DNA of 64,000 nt from Streptomyces sp. NBC_01431 (GCF_036231355.1 NZ_CP109496.1:1178001-1242000); one strand, 5' to 3'. Positions 52,901-61,075 are shown, counted from the first letter of the stretch. A program made the numbers and translations. Notes: generated by a model not told the origin, from the letters alone.

Positions 52901-53939
52901 AGTCGGCGTACGCGTCCCTGATCTGGTCGGTGGACAGGTCGAGGTGCTCGAGGATGGTGTAGCGGCCGGGGCGGGTCTGCGGTGCGAACTCGACGGCCTG
53001 GACGAACTCGGCGTCCGTGAAGCCGATTTCACTCGCCAGGACCGGCAGCGCGTGCCTGCGCAGCACCTCGGCCATCAGCGCGGACTGCTCGGGCGCGCCG
53101 CGCAGGTGCATCGCGAAGGCCGCGCCGAGGCCGCACTGCTCGCCGTGGCTGGCGGCCCGGGTCGGGAAGAGCAGGTCGAAGGCGTGGCTGATCTCGTGGC
53201 AGGCGCCGGACGAGGGCCGGCTGTCGCCGCTGATCGACATGGCGATGCCGGACATGACCAGGCCCTCGGAGAGGGTGACCAGGAAGTCGTCGTCGCCGAC
53301 GGTGCCGGGGTGGCGCAGGACCGCCTCGCCGGCGCTGCGCGCCATGGCGGCGGCCAGGCCGTCGACGGGCTCCCCGGTCTCCCGGTGCGAGAGCTCCCAG
53401 TCCGCGATCGCCGACAGGTTGGAGATCGCGTCGCCGATGCCCGAGCGCACGAAGCGCGCGGGCGCGTCCCGGATGACGTCCAAGTCGATCAGGATGGCCA
53501 GCGGGGTGGGCACGCCGTAGGAGCCGCGCCCGTTGTCGTTGTCGAGCGTGGAGATCGGCGAGCAGATGCCGTCGTGCGAGAGGTTCGTCGCGACCGCGAC
53601 CATCGGAAGACCGACCCGGGCCGCCGCGTACTTCGTGACGTCGATGATCTTCCCGCCGCCGAGCGCCACGACCGCGTCGTAGCGCTTGCCGCGCATCGCG
53701 TCGGCGAGCTTGACCGCCGCGTCGATGGTGCCGCCGTCGACGGGGTACCACTCGGCGCCGGGCAGCAGCGGGCCGAACTGCTCACGCAGCTTCAGGCCGG
53801 AGCCACCGCTGATCGCGATCGCCAGGTTCCCGTTGGCCGAGATGCGCTGGTCGGCGAGGACGACCGCCAGGTCGTCCAGCGCCCCCCGCCGGATGTCGAC
53901 GACAACCGGCGAGGGGATCAGCCGCGTCAGTACTGGCAC
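52878..53939 (-). CDS. Glycerol-1-phosphate dehydrogenase-like (AraM/G1PDH) enzyme
   Basis: A 353-aa member of the dehydroquinate synthase/iron-alcohol dehydrogenase fold. VVALGGGKIIDVTKYAA binds NAD. NLSHDGICSPISTL and SRPSSGACHEISHAFD are close to the archaeal G1PDH/AraM patterns (SHDGxASP; SRPxSGxEHxxSHA). Metal ligands are Asp in GIGDAISN, His in ISHAFD and His in SHGEQCGLG. It may reduce dihydroxyacetone phosphate to sn-glycerol-1-phosphate, the archaeal enantiomer. A related polyol-phosphate substrate is the alternative. It overlaps genes on both sides (23 and 13 nt). Confidence 0.82.
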   Translation of the reverse strand: MPVLTRLIPSPVVVDIRRGALDDLAVVLADQRISANGNLAIAISGGSGLKLREQFGPLLPGAEWYPVDGGTIDAAVKLADAMRGKRYDAVVALGGGKIIDVTKYAAARVGLPMVAVATNLSHDGICSPISTLDNDNGRGSYGVPTPLAILIDLDVIRDAPARFVRSGIGDAISNLSAIADWELSHRETGEPVDGLAAAMARSAGEAVLRHPGTVGDDDFLVTLSEGLVMSGIAMSISGDSRPSSGACHEISHAFDLLFPTRAASHGEQCGLGAAFAMHLRGAPEQSALMAEVLRRHALPVLASEIGFTDAEFVQAVEFAPQTRPGRYTILEHLDLSTDQIRDAYADYAKTIRS

Positions 53940-54664
53940 GCGATCTCACGGCCCTTCGCGAGGTCGTCGTGGTTGTCGATCTCGACCCACGAGACCTCGC
54001 CGATGGGCGCGACGTCGACGGCGAAGCCGCGGTTGACGAGCTCCTGGTAGCCGTCCTCGTAGTAGAGGTCGGGGTCGCGCTCGAAGGTGGTCTTCAGGGC
54101 GTCGGCGAGCTCCTCGGCGGCCTCGGCCTCGATGAGCGTGACGCCGATGTACTCGCCGGTCGCGGTCGCCGGGTCCATCAGCTTGGTGATGCGCTGGACG
54201 CCCTTGCCCTCGGCCGTGATGACCTTCATCTCCTCGTCGGCGAGGCTCTTCACCGTGTCGAGGGCGAGGATGATCTTCTGGCCGTCGCCGCGCGCGGCGA
54301 GCAGCGTCTTCTCGACGGAGACCGGGTGGACGGTGTCGCCGTTGGCGAGGATCACACCGCGCTTGAGGACCTCACGCGCGCACCACAGGGAGTAGGCGTT
54401 GTTCCACTCCTCGGCCTTGTCGTTGTCGATCAGCGTGATCGCGACGCCGTACTTGGCCTCCAGGGCCTCCTTGCGCGCGTACACGGCCTCCTTGCGGTAG
54501 CCGACGACGACGGCGACCTCGGTGAGCCCGACCTCGGCGAAGTTCTTCAGCGCGATGTCCAGGACGGTGGTGTCACCGTCGACAGGCACGAGGGCCTTCG
54601 GGAGCGTGTCGGTGTAGGGGCGCAGACGCCGTCCGGCACCGGCTGCCAGTACGAGGCCAATCAT
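53927..54664 (-). CDS. Nucleotidyltransferase (CTP:phosphoalcohol cytidylyltransferase-like)
   Basis: A 245-aa NTP transferase: LVLAAGAGRRLRPYT and PKALVPVDG form the nucleotide site, WNNAYSLW and ILANGDTVHP the metal site, and WVEIDNHDDLAKG the C-terminal signature of LicC/inositol-1-phosphate cytidylyltransferase relatives. In this operon it likely makes the CDP-activated polyol for the phosphotransferases. The ATG overlaps the upstream stop (ATGA). Confidence 0.88.
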   Translation of the reverse strand: MIGLVLAAGAGRRLRPYTDTLPKALVPVDGDTTVLDIALKNFAEVGLTEVAVVVGYRKEAVYARKEALEAKYGVAITLIDNDKAEEWNNAYSLWCAREVLKRGVILANGDTVHPVSVEKTLLAARGDGQKIILALDTVKSLADEEMKVITAEGKGVQRITKLMDPATATGEYIGVTLIEAEAAEELADALKTTFERDPDLYYEDGYQELVNRGFAVDVAPIGEVSWVEIDNHDDLAKGREIACQY

Positions 54665-56454
54665 GCTGTTTCTCCTTCGTCATGTACGGCAGGTGCTCCG
54701 GAGGACACCCAGAAGCGGATGGACTCCACGAGCACCACGAGCGCGATGGCCGCCGCGAGGGCGGTGAGCGCCAGGGTGAAGTCTGTGCCTCGCGTGGCGA
54801 GGACGGCGGCGAGCACCGTCACCACGAGCGTGCGGCCGTCGTGGCCGCCGATCAGCCGCACCAGCCACGAGGGCGGCGCGCCGGAGCCGCCCTTGATGCG
54901 GTAGACCGTGTCGTAGTGATGGTAGGCGACCGCGGCCACGAGGCCGAAGGCCGCGGGCAGGGCCCCGTTCACGTCCGAGCGGGCCGCCAGGATCAGGACC
55001 GTGCAGTATTCGGCCACGCGGAAGAGCGGCGGTACGAGCCAGTCCAGGGCGCCCTTGAGGGGGCGACCGACGGCGATGCCCGACAGGACCGCGTAGAAGA
55101 CGGCCGCGACGATCATCTGGCGGCTGCCGACCGGCTGCGTGAGTGCGGTGGCGATGAGGGCCGTGGTGCCGACGGCCGCCACCACGGGGGCGCCCGGCAC
55201 CCGGGGTGCCTTCGCGGCGACCAGTTGCGCGAGCGGCCCGCTGTCCGCGAGGTCGGCGAGCGCCTGGGCTGCGCGGTCGGTGCGGGTGGCTCGACGGGTC
55301 AGCGAGCGAAGGACGCGTCCCGCGGTGGTGTAGCAGGCGGCGAAGGCACAGCCGATGAGGAGCGCGTAGAACACGATGCGGGGCGTGGTGACGGCGGTCA
55401 GCACGGCGATCATCGCCCAGCGCTCGCCGATCGGCAGCACGATCATGCGGCGCACCCACACCGTCCAGCCGACCGAGTCGAGTTTGTCGGAGAGGGCGGC
55501 GGTGGGGCTGGTGTTGGCCGTCGCGTCGTGGTTGGCCTCGTTGAACGAGAAGTCCACGACGTGGCGGCAGGTCTGGAGCACCATGGCGCCGAGCGCGAGC
55601 GCCCATACGTCGTCGCCGCCGCGAGCCGCGCCGAGGGCGAGCCCCGCGTAGTAGGCGTACTCCTTGGCGCGGTCGAACGTGGCGTCGAGCCAGGCGCCCA
55701 TTGTCGAGTACTGGAGCGAGTAACGGGCGAGCTGCCCATCGGTGCAGTCCAGGACGAAGGAGAGGATCAGCAGCACTCCGGCCGCGACGTAGCCGCCGCG
55801 GGTCCCGGTCGCCGCGCAGCCGGCCGCGATCAGCGCGGTGATCAGCGAGGCGGTGGTGACCTGGTTGGGGGTGAGCCCCCGCCGGGCGCACCAGCGGGCG
55901 AGGTAGCGGGAGTACGGGCTGATGAAGTGGGTGGTGAAGAAGCCGTCGCGGGACTTGACCGCGTTGCGCAGTCGTACGGCCTCGTCGTCCACGGCTGCGA
56001 CGGCCCGGCTGGCGGCGGCCGCGGCCGCCTCGTCGGCGGGGACGGTCGCGACCAGCGAGCCGAGCTCGGGGTGGTGCACCGCGACGTCCTGCGCCTCAAG
56101 GGCGGCGGCGATGTCATCGGCGAGCACCGAGGCGGTACACACGTGGGCTGCCGGAGCCGGGACGCCGGCCAGGGCGCGGTCGAGCGCCGGGCGGGCCTCG
56201 GCCTTGACCGTCAGCGCGCCGGGCACGGAGGCCGCCGGGAAGCGCGGGTCGGTCAGCGCCAGGCGCAGGGAGTGGAGGTGTCCGACGAAGCGCGGGTCGA
56301 CCAGGGCGACGCGTTCACCGGCGGGCACCTCGGCTAGCAGGGCGGCCACGTCCTCGGGCCGCTGGGCGGAGCGGACGTCGAAGCCCAAGGAGCCCAGCTC
56401 GGGTCCGAGCTGCGACCCGGGGACCGGCAGACCGGTCAGGATGGCGGTCGACAG
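54661..56454 (-). CDS. CDP-alcohol phosphotransferase with DUF5941 domain, CTG start
   Basis: A 597-aa protein leading the operon. An N-terminal soluble domain (to about 195) resembles a degenerate nucleotidyltransferase-like region. A CDP-alcohol phosphotransferase domain follows with complete motif DCTDGQLAR, G-AWL-D-ATF-D (about 255-285). The C-terminal membrane half has many helices and the DUF5941 region. The start is a CTG at 56454: AGGAG lies 9 nt upstream and the product then begins STAILTG as in homologues I recall. The next in-frame TTG (56388) would cut off 22 residues, and a stop lies three codons above the CTG. Confidence 0.85.
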   Translation of the reverse strand: MSTAILTGLPVPGSQLGPELGSLGFDVRSAQRPEDVAALLAEVPAGERVALVDPRFVGHLHSLRLALTDPRFPAASVPGALTVKAEARPALDRALAGVPAPAAHVCTASVLADDIAAALEAQDVAVHHPELGSLVATVPADEAAAAAASRAVAAVDDEAVRLRNAVKSRDGFFTTHFISPYSRYLARWCARRGLTPNQVTTASLITALIAAGCAATGTRGGYVAAGVLLILSFVLDCTDGQLARYSLQYSTMGAWLDATFDRAKEYAYYAGLALGAARGGDDVWALALGAMVLQTCRHVVDFSFNEANHDATANTSPTAALSDKLDSVGWTVWVRRMIVLPIGERWAMIAVLTAVTTPRIVFYALLIGCAFAACYTTAGRVLRSLTRRATRTDRAAQALADLADSGPLAQLVAAKAPRVPGAPVVAAVGTTALIATALTQPVGSRQMIVAAVFYAVLSGIAVGRPLKGALDWLVPPLFRVAEYCTVLILAARSDVNGALPAAFGLVAAVAYHHYDTVYRIKGGSGAPPSWLVRLIGGHDGRTLVVTVLAAVLATRGTDFTLALTALAAAIALVVLVESIRFWVSSGAPAVHDEGETA

Positions 56455-56632
56455 TCGAACTCACTCCTTTTGAACGGGCAGAACGGGCAGGATGCCTGGC
56501 TGCTCGGCCCGGCACGGCGGCGGGCGGCACGTCGGCAGAGGCTATCGGATGCCCGGGACCGCGAATTCACTGGCCGTTTACGCCCGAGCGGGCCCGGCGG
56601 CGCCTGCTCGGGACGCCGCGACCATCATTGTC

Positions 56633-56704
56633 GATCAAGGCCACAGCCCACAAACCGCGGTCCGCGTCGATCAGGGCCACAGCCCACAAACCGCGGCCCG
56701 CGCG
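56633..56704. repeat. 36-bp unit repeated twice
   Basis: GATCAAGGCCACAGCCCACA (56633) and GATCAGGGCCACAGCCCACA (56669) begin two 36-bp copies that differ at about four positions and share ACCGCGG. They lie 85 bp upstream of the Zur-like box. Confidence 0.85.
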
Positions 56705-56787
56705 CTGGGGGTGACGGCCGTCCCACCGAAAGCGCGGCCCTCGCACCGAGCCGTTGACCTGCGAGCATTTCCGCAGGTCAGGGCACA

Positions 56788-56802
56788 TGACAACGGTGTT
56801 CA
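56788..56802. promoter_or_regulatory. Candidate Zur box upstream of zitB
   Basis: TGACAACGGTGTTCA is a near-palindrome that matches 11 of 15 positions of the Zur consensus TGAAAATGATTTTCA. Its centre lies about 74 bp before the predicted transcription start of the CDF gene. This is the upstream position expected for zinc-dependent activation by Zur, as reported for S. coelicolor zitB. Confidence 0.6.
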
Positions 56803-56833
56803 GTCTCGTGTTGCACATACCCCCTACCCGTAG

Positions 56834-56862
56834 TTCACTTGGCCCTCGTACACAGATATGAC
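56834..56862 (+). promoter_or_regulatory. Candidate zitB promoter
   Basis: TTCACT (-35) and TATGAC (-10) are separated by exactly 17 bp. The expected start near 56869 gives a leader of about 26 nt with GGGAGG before the ATG at 56895. Confidence 0.55.
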
Positions 56863-56894
56863 CATCGAATGAAACCGGATCCGGGAGGCGTTTC

Positions 56895-57836
56895 ATGGGG
56901 GCTGGGCACGACCACGGGCACACCCACGGGGGGCCGCCACCGACCGGCACCGCCGCTGCCGCGTACCGAGGGCGGCTGCGGATCGCGCTCGGAATCACAC
57001 TGACCGTGATGGTCGTGGAGATCGTCGGCGGCCTGCTCGCGGATTCGCTTGCGCTCGTCGCGGACGCGGCCCACATGGCGACGGACGGCCTCGGGCTCGC
57101 GATGGCACTGCTCGCCATCCACTTCGCCAACCGGCCGGCCGGCGGCAACCGCACCTACGGCTACGCCCGCGCCGAGATCCTGGCCGCGCTCGCCAACTGT
57201 CTGCTGCTGCTCGGTGTGGGCGGCTACGTCCTGTTCGAGGCGGTCTCCCGGTTCCTGGAGCCCGCCGACACCTCGGGCGGCACGGCCGTGGTCTTCGGCC
57301 TGATCGGTCTGGTCGCCAACTCGGTGTCGCTGTCGCTCCTCATGAAGGGGCAGCAGGACAGCCTCAACGTGCGCGGCGCCTTCCTTGAGGTGCTCTCCGA
57401 CGCGCTCGGCTCGGCGGCCGTCGTGGTGGCCGGCCTGGTCATCATGGCCACCGGATGGCAGGCGGCCGACCCGATCGCCTCGCTGATCATCGGCCTGATG
57501 ATCGTGCCCCGTGCCGTCAAGCTGCTGCGCGAGACCCTCAACGTGCTGCTCGAATCGGCTCCCAAGGGGGTCGACATGACGCAGGTGCGGGCGCACATCG
57601 TGGAGTTGCCCGGCGTCGAGGACGTCCACGATCTGCACGCGTGGACGATCACCTCCGGGATGCCGGTGCTCTCGGCGCATGTGGTGGTCAGCCAGGACAT
57701 CCTCGACTCGGTGGGGCACGAGAAGCTGCTGCACGAGTTGCAGGGATGCCTGGGCGACCACTTCGACGTCGAGCACTGCACCTTCCAGCTGGAGCCCAGC
57801 GGCCACGCCGAACACGAGGCGAGGCTCTGCCACTGA
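56895..57836 (+). CDS. zitB: CDF-family zinc/cation exporter (ZitB-like)
   Basis: A 313-aa cation diffusion facilitator with six helices and a cytoplasmic C-terminal domain. An N-terminal His cluster (HDHGHTHG) probably binds metal. TM2 carries HxxxD in DAAHMATD. TM5 has FLEVLSDALGS, so Glu stands where many zinc CDFs have His. The C-terminal domain has DVHDLHAWTI and ends with further His (HAEHEARLCH). It should export Zn2+ in exchange for protons. The gene order zitB-idi and the upstream Zur-like box agree with S. coelicolor. Confidence 0.9.
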   Translation: MGAGHDHGHTHGGPPPTGTAAAAYRGRLRIALGITLTVMVVEIVGGLLADSLALVADAAHMATDGLGLAMALLAIHFANRPAGGNRTYGYARAEILAALANCLLLLGVGGYVLFEAVSRFLEPADTSGGTAVVFGLIGLVANSVSLSLLMKGQQDSLNVRGAFLEVLSDALGSAAVVVAGLVIMATGWQAADPIASLIIGLMIVPRAVKLLRETLNVLLESAPKGVDMTQVRAHIVELPGVEDVHDLHAWTITSGMPVLSAHVVVSQDILDSVGHEKLLHELQGCLGDHFDVEHCTFQLEPSGHAEHEARLCH

Positions 57837-57852
57837 CCCGCCTCTCGCGGTT

Positions 57853-57871
57853 CCCCGCGCCCCGAGCGGGG
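57853..57871. terminator. Hairpin after zitB
   Basis: CCCCGC and GCGGGG with a 7-nt loop, 17 nt after the stop. It resembles the CGGTTCCCCGCGCCCC element that is common behind Streptomyces genes. Confidence 0.6.
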
Positions 57872-57958
57872 CAGGGACATGCGGGTGCCCGCGGAAGTAC
57901 GGACACGCCGCTTTTGTGCGGCAGACTGGGCAGCCGAGGACCGAAGCGAAGGATGGTT

Positions 57959-58564
57959 ATGCCGAGCACACCAGCCACTACGGCGAACAACTCGTCGAAC
58001 GGGACCACGGGCGCAGCCGCGCAGGAAATCATGCTCGAACTGGTCGACGAGAGCGGCAACACCATCGGAACGGCGGAGAAGCTCGCCGCGCACCAGGCGC
58101 CCGGTCAGCTGCACCGGGCCTTCTCCGTCTTCCTCTTCGACCCGGCGGGCCGCCTGCTGCTCCAGCGGCGGGCGCTCGGCAAGTACCACTCCCCCGGCGT
58201 CTGGTCCAACACCTGCTGCGGCCATCCCTACCCCGGCGAGTCCCCCTTCGCGGCGGCCGCCCGGCGCACGTACGAGGAGCTGGGCATCTCGCCGACGCTG
58301 CTCGCCGAGGCGGGCACGGTCCGCTACAACCACCCGGACCCGGAGTCGGGCCTGGTGGAGCAGGAGTACAACCATCTGTTCGTGGGCCTGGTGCAGTCGC
58401 CGCTGCGGCCGGACCCCGAGGAGGTCGGCGAGACGGCCTTCGTGACGCCCGAGGAGCTGGCCGAGCGGCACGCCCGCGCCTCCTTCTCGGCGTGGTTCAT
58501 GACGGTGCTCGACGCGGCGCGGCCCGCGGTGAAGGAGCTCACGGGGCCCGACGCGGGCTGGTGA
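57959..58564 (+). CDS. idi: Isopentenyl-diphosphate isomerase, type I
   Basis: A 201-aa Nudix-fold enzyme that interconverts IPP and DMAPP. VWSNTCCGHPYPGE holds the catalytic Cys with a metal His, and VEQEYNHLFVG the catalytic Glu. LQRRALGKYHSPG is typical. AAGGA lies 9 nt before the ATG at 57959. It fits the isoprenoid demand of the hopanoid cluster 8 kb away. Its 3' end overlaps the convergent ATPase gene by 26 bp. Confidence 0.95.
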   Translation: MPSTPATTANNSSNGTTGAAAQEIMLELVDESGNTIGTAEKLAAHQAPGQLHRAFSVFLFDPAGRLLLQRRALGKYHSPGVWSNTCCGHPYPGESPFAAAARRTYEELGISPTLLAEAGTVRYNHPDPESGLVEQEYNHLFVGLVQSPLRPDPEEVGETAFVTPEELAERHARASFSAWFMTVLDAARPAVKELTGPDAGW

Positions 58565-59039
58565 TCCCGGGCAACGGGGCCAGCGGGAGTGCGGCCCAGA
58601 TGATCTTTCCGCCGTTCGCGGTCTGCTCGACGTCGCACACCCCGCCGGCCTCCTCCGTGACCTCCCGCACCAGGAGCAACCCGCGGCCGCCGGTCCGGCC
58701 GTAGTCGGCCTCCAGGGCCTTGGGCCGGTAGGGGTGGTTGTCCTCGACCGCGATCCGGATCCACTCGGCGCCGATCGCCACCTCGACGGCGACCTGGGGC
58801 GAAAGCAGTGCCGCGTGTCTGACCGCGTTGGTGACCAGCTCCGAGACGATGAGGAGCAGTCCCTGCACGAGGTCGTCGTGGGCCGGAACGCGCTGGCGGG
58901 CCAGCAGGTCGCGTACCGCGTGCCGGGCCTGCGGGACGGAGACGTCGACGGCGGGAGCGGTGAACCGCCATACGCCCTCGTACGACCGAGGAGTGGTCGG
59001 AGCGGCGGGTTCGGGCGGCAGGCTCCCGCGGATCTCCAT
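58539..59039 (-). CDS. Anti-sigma-regulator-type ATP-binding protein (HATPase_c_2)
   Basis: A 166-aa protein with an RsbW/SpoIIAB-like GHKL domain. The N box is SELVTNAVRHA, the G1-like box VEDNHPYRP, and the G2 box GGRGLLLV. Streptomyces have dozens of these small serine-kinase-like proteins, usually with unknown partners. The ATG at 59039 gives the compact form. Confidence 0.88.
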   Translation of the reverse strand: MEIRGSLPPEPAAPTTPRSYEGVWRFTAPAVDVSVPQARHAVRDLLARQRVPAHDDLVQGLLLIVSELVTNAVRHAALLSPQVAVEVAIGAEWIRIAVEDNHPYRPKALEADYGRTGGRGLLLVREVTEEAGGVCDVEQTANGGKIIWAALPLAPLPGITSPRRAP

Positions 59040-59174
59040 GTTCCGGCACCCACCCTCACGGCTCGACTGCACACCCGTCTGCTGAAGAGTGTCGGGAGTG
59101 CGTTGGTCCGGACCGGCCGACTGAACAGAAGTCAGCGCCTATCGCCGCCTTTTGCCCGGCGATGCAAGGGAACG

Positions 59175-59324
59175 TCACTTCTCCATGGATTTCTGACCCT
59201 CGCCTGACGGCTTTGCCATGGCTTGCGGGGGTGTCGGAGGCATCGGAGGTGTGCCTTCCCCGGTCTCCGCGGGGGCCACCGCGTCGTTCACCATCGTGAC
59301 GATTTGGCGCCCGGCCACTGCCAT
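59175..59324 (-). other. Possible 3' remnant of a small gene
   Basis: The minus-strand frame ending at 59175 has strong coding bias (AVAGRQIVTMVNDAVAPAET, then Pro/Met-rich to QKSMEK). It can be opened at ATG 59324 (49 aa), but there is no ribosome site. The frame continues upstream into the duplicated 52-bp enoyl-CoA hydratase segment. A real gene whose 5' end was replaced is the simplest reading. The family is not recognised. Confidence 0.4.
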
Positions 59325-59353
59325 GGCGAGCAGGCCGAGGCCGTCGAAGAGCA

Positions 59354-59405
59354 GCGGTGCGCGGCCACTGCGTGGGCGGCGGGAGCCAGCTCGCGGCGGC
59401 GTGCG
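59354..59405. repeat. 52-bp exact copy of an enoyl-CoA hydratase segment
   Basis: Bases 59354-59405 are identical to 59769-59820 (offset 415), the part of the hydratase gene that encodes RGHCVGGGSQLAAAC. The copy sits upstream of that gene in same orientation, next to the small remnant. Confidence 0.92.
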
Positions 59406-59480
59406 TGCGGCTCCCGCGCCGTGTCCGTTGGACGCCCCCTGACGATCACAGGTACCGGGCGCCCGGATAGCATCCGGCGC

Positions 59481-60248
59481 ATGCAGCCGCAGTTGGAGCA
59501 GAGCCTTGCCGAGGGCGTCGCCACCGTCGTCATCAGCAATCCCGCCAAGCGCAACGCGCTGACCTCCGCGATGTGGCGCGCGCTGCCGCCGCTGCTCGCG
59601 CGCCTTGCGGCCGATCCGGACGTACGGGTGCTGGTCCTGACCGGGGCCGGGGACACGTTCAGCGCGGGCGCGGACATCTCCTCGCTGCGCGAGCCGGGCG
59701 CGGACCCCAAGCGCCTCGCGGTAGCGGCCGAGGAGGCGCTGGCGGCCTTCCCGAAGCCGACGCTGGCCGCGGTGCGCGGCCACTGCGTGGGCGGCGGGAG
59801 CCAGCTCGCGGCGGCGTGCGATCTGCGGTTCGCCGAAGAGGGCGCGTCCTTCGGGATCACTCCCGCGAAGCTCGGCATCGTCTACCCGGCCTCCGCCACC
59901 CGGCGGCTGGCCGCGCTGGTGGGACCTTCGACCGCCAAGTACCTTTTGTTCTCCGGTGAGTTGATGGACTGCGCGCGGGCGCTGCGGACCGGTTTCGTGG
60001 ACGAGGTGCTGCCCCAGGGGCAACTGGCCGAGCGGGTGGCCGAGTTCACCCGGATCCTGGTGTCACGCTCGGCGCTCACCCAGGCGGCGGCGAAGGAGTT
60101 CGCGGACGGCAGGTCCGGCCGCGAGGCCCACTGGGCACAGCAGGAGCGCGCCAGCGGCGACCCCGCGGAAGGGGTCGCCGCCTTCCTGGAGCGCAGGCCC
60201 GCGCGTTTCACCTGGCGGGTCAGCCCCGCGGGAAACCCTTCGTCCTGA
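59481..60248 (+). CDS. Enoyl-CoA hydratase/isomerase family protein
   Basis: A 255-aa crotonase-fold protein. The oxyanion-hole strands are FSAGADISSL (about residue 58) and GHCVGGGSQLAAACDLRFA (about 98-116). In the place of the hydratase Glu pair, only one acidic residue is seen near FAEEGASFG, so hydratase, isomerase or hydrolase activity are all possible. The ribosome site is weak. The 3' end overlaps the convergent DJ-1 gene by 29 bp. Confidence 0.9.
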   Translation: MQPQLEQSLAEGVATVVISNPAKRNALTSAMWRALPPLLARLAADPDVRVLVLTGAGDTFSAGADISSLREPGADPKRLAVAAEEALAAFPKPTLAAVRGHCVGGGSQLAAACDLRFAEEGASFGITPAKLGIVYPASATRRLAALVGPSTAKYLLFSGELMDCARALRTGFVDEVLPQGQLAERVAEFTRILVSRSALTQAAAKEFADGRSGREAHWAQQERASGDPAEGVAAFLERRPARFTWRVSPAGNPSS

Positions 60249-60858
60249 ACTCCTCCACCAGGTCGGCGGGCGCCTTGTCGGGCGAGCCCGCGTCGTAGGG
60301 CGGCCGCGGGTCGTACTCGGTGAGCAGTTGCACGGCTTGGGCGTACCGGTCCCCTGCGATCCGGCCGAGCAGGGTGAGCCCCATGTCGATGCCGGCGGAG
60401 ACGCCGGCCGCGGTCACGTACTTGTGGTCGAAGACGACCCGCTGCCTGGTCGCGCTCGCGCCGAAGAATCGCAGTTCGTCCAGGGCGAGCCAGTGCGAGG
60501 TGGCCCGGCGGCCCTTGAGGAGCCCGGCCGCACCCAGCAGCAGCGAGCCCGTGCACACCGAGGTCGTCCACGTCGAGATGACGTCCGCGGTGCGCAGCCA
60601 GTCGACTATCGCGCCGCCCTTGAGGTGCGGCTCGATGCTCTCGCGCGGTGCGCCCGGCACGACCACGATGTCCGGACGGGTCACCTCGTCCAGGGGCTTC
60701 TCGGCGACGAGCGTGAGGCTCCCGCTGGCGTTGCGTACGGACCCGGTCTGCTCGGCGACGAACACCGTCTCGGCACCGGGGAGCCGGCTGAGGGTTTCAT
60801 AGGGGCCCACCGCGTCGAGCGCGGTGAAGCCGGGGTAGAGGAGGATGGCGATCTGCAT
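60220..60858 (-). CDS. DJ-1/PfpI family protein
   Basis: A 212-aa protein of the isonitrile hydratase/DJ-1 type. AILLYPGFTALDAVGPYE opens the fold; the nucleophile-elbow Cys is in TSVCTGSLLLGAAGLLKG, followed by RRATSHW and VSAGIDMGL. It could be an isocyanide hydratase, glyoxalase-like or regulatory protein. It lies downstream of the GlxA-type regulator, 217 bp away on the same strand. Confidence 0.9.
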   Translation of the reverse strand: MQIAILLYPGFTALDAVGPYETLSRLPGAETVFVAEQTGSVRNASGSLTLVAEKPLDEVTRPDIVVVPGAPRESIEPHLKGGAIVDWLRTADVISTWTTSVCTGSLLLGAAGLLKGRRATSHWLALDELRFFGASATRQRVVFDHKYVTAAGVSAGIDMGLTLLGRIAGDRYAQAVQLLTEYDPRPPYDAGSPDKAPADLVEEFRTKGFPRG

Positions 60859-61075
60859 GAACTGCCCTTCGACATACGCGAGTTGGACATGCGTCAGGGG
60901 ACGCGCGGCAGGATGCGGTCAGTGGTGGGCTTCGGTGCGGCGGCGCATCGTCGGACCGCTCTTTGGTGGAAGTCGGGGTGCACCCCCGCGCCCCGTAGGG
61001 CCCCGGAGCCGCGACCTCGTGGGGCTCCGGCGCGACGAGCCCGCGGCCGACGATCGCCACTTCCCGCGGGAGCGT

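Larger units (their letters stand above)
56455..56894. other. Divergent regulatory region zitB/polymer operon
   Basis: 440 bp without a supported gene. It holds a 36-bp duplication, a Zur-like box and a candidate promoter (listed separately). Confidence 0.6.

Noticed and set aside
56567..57154. Minus-strand frame with repeated RGLWAVALID peptide
   Set aside because: Caused by the 36-bp DNA duplication and then antisense to zitB.
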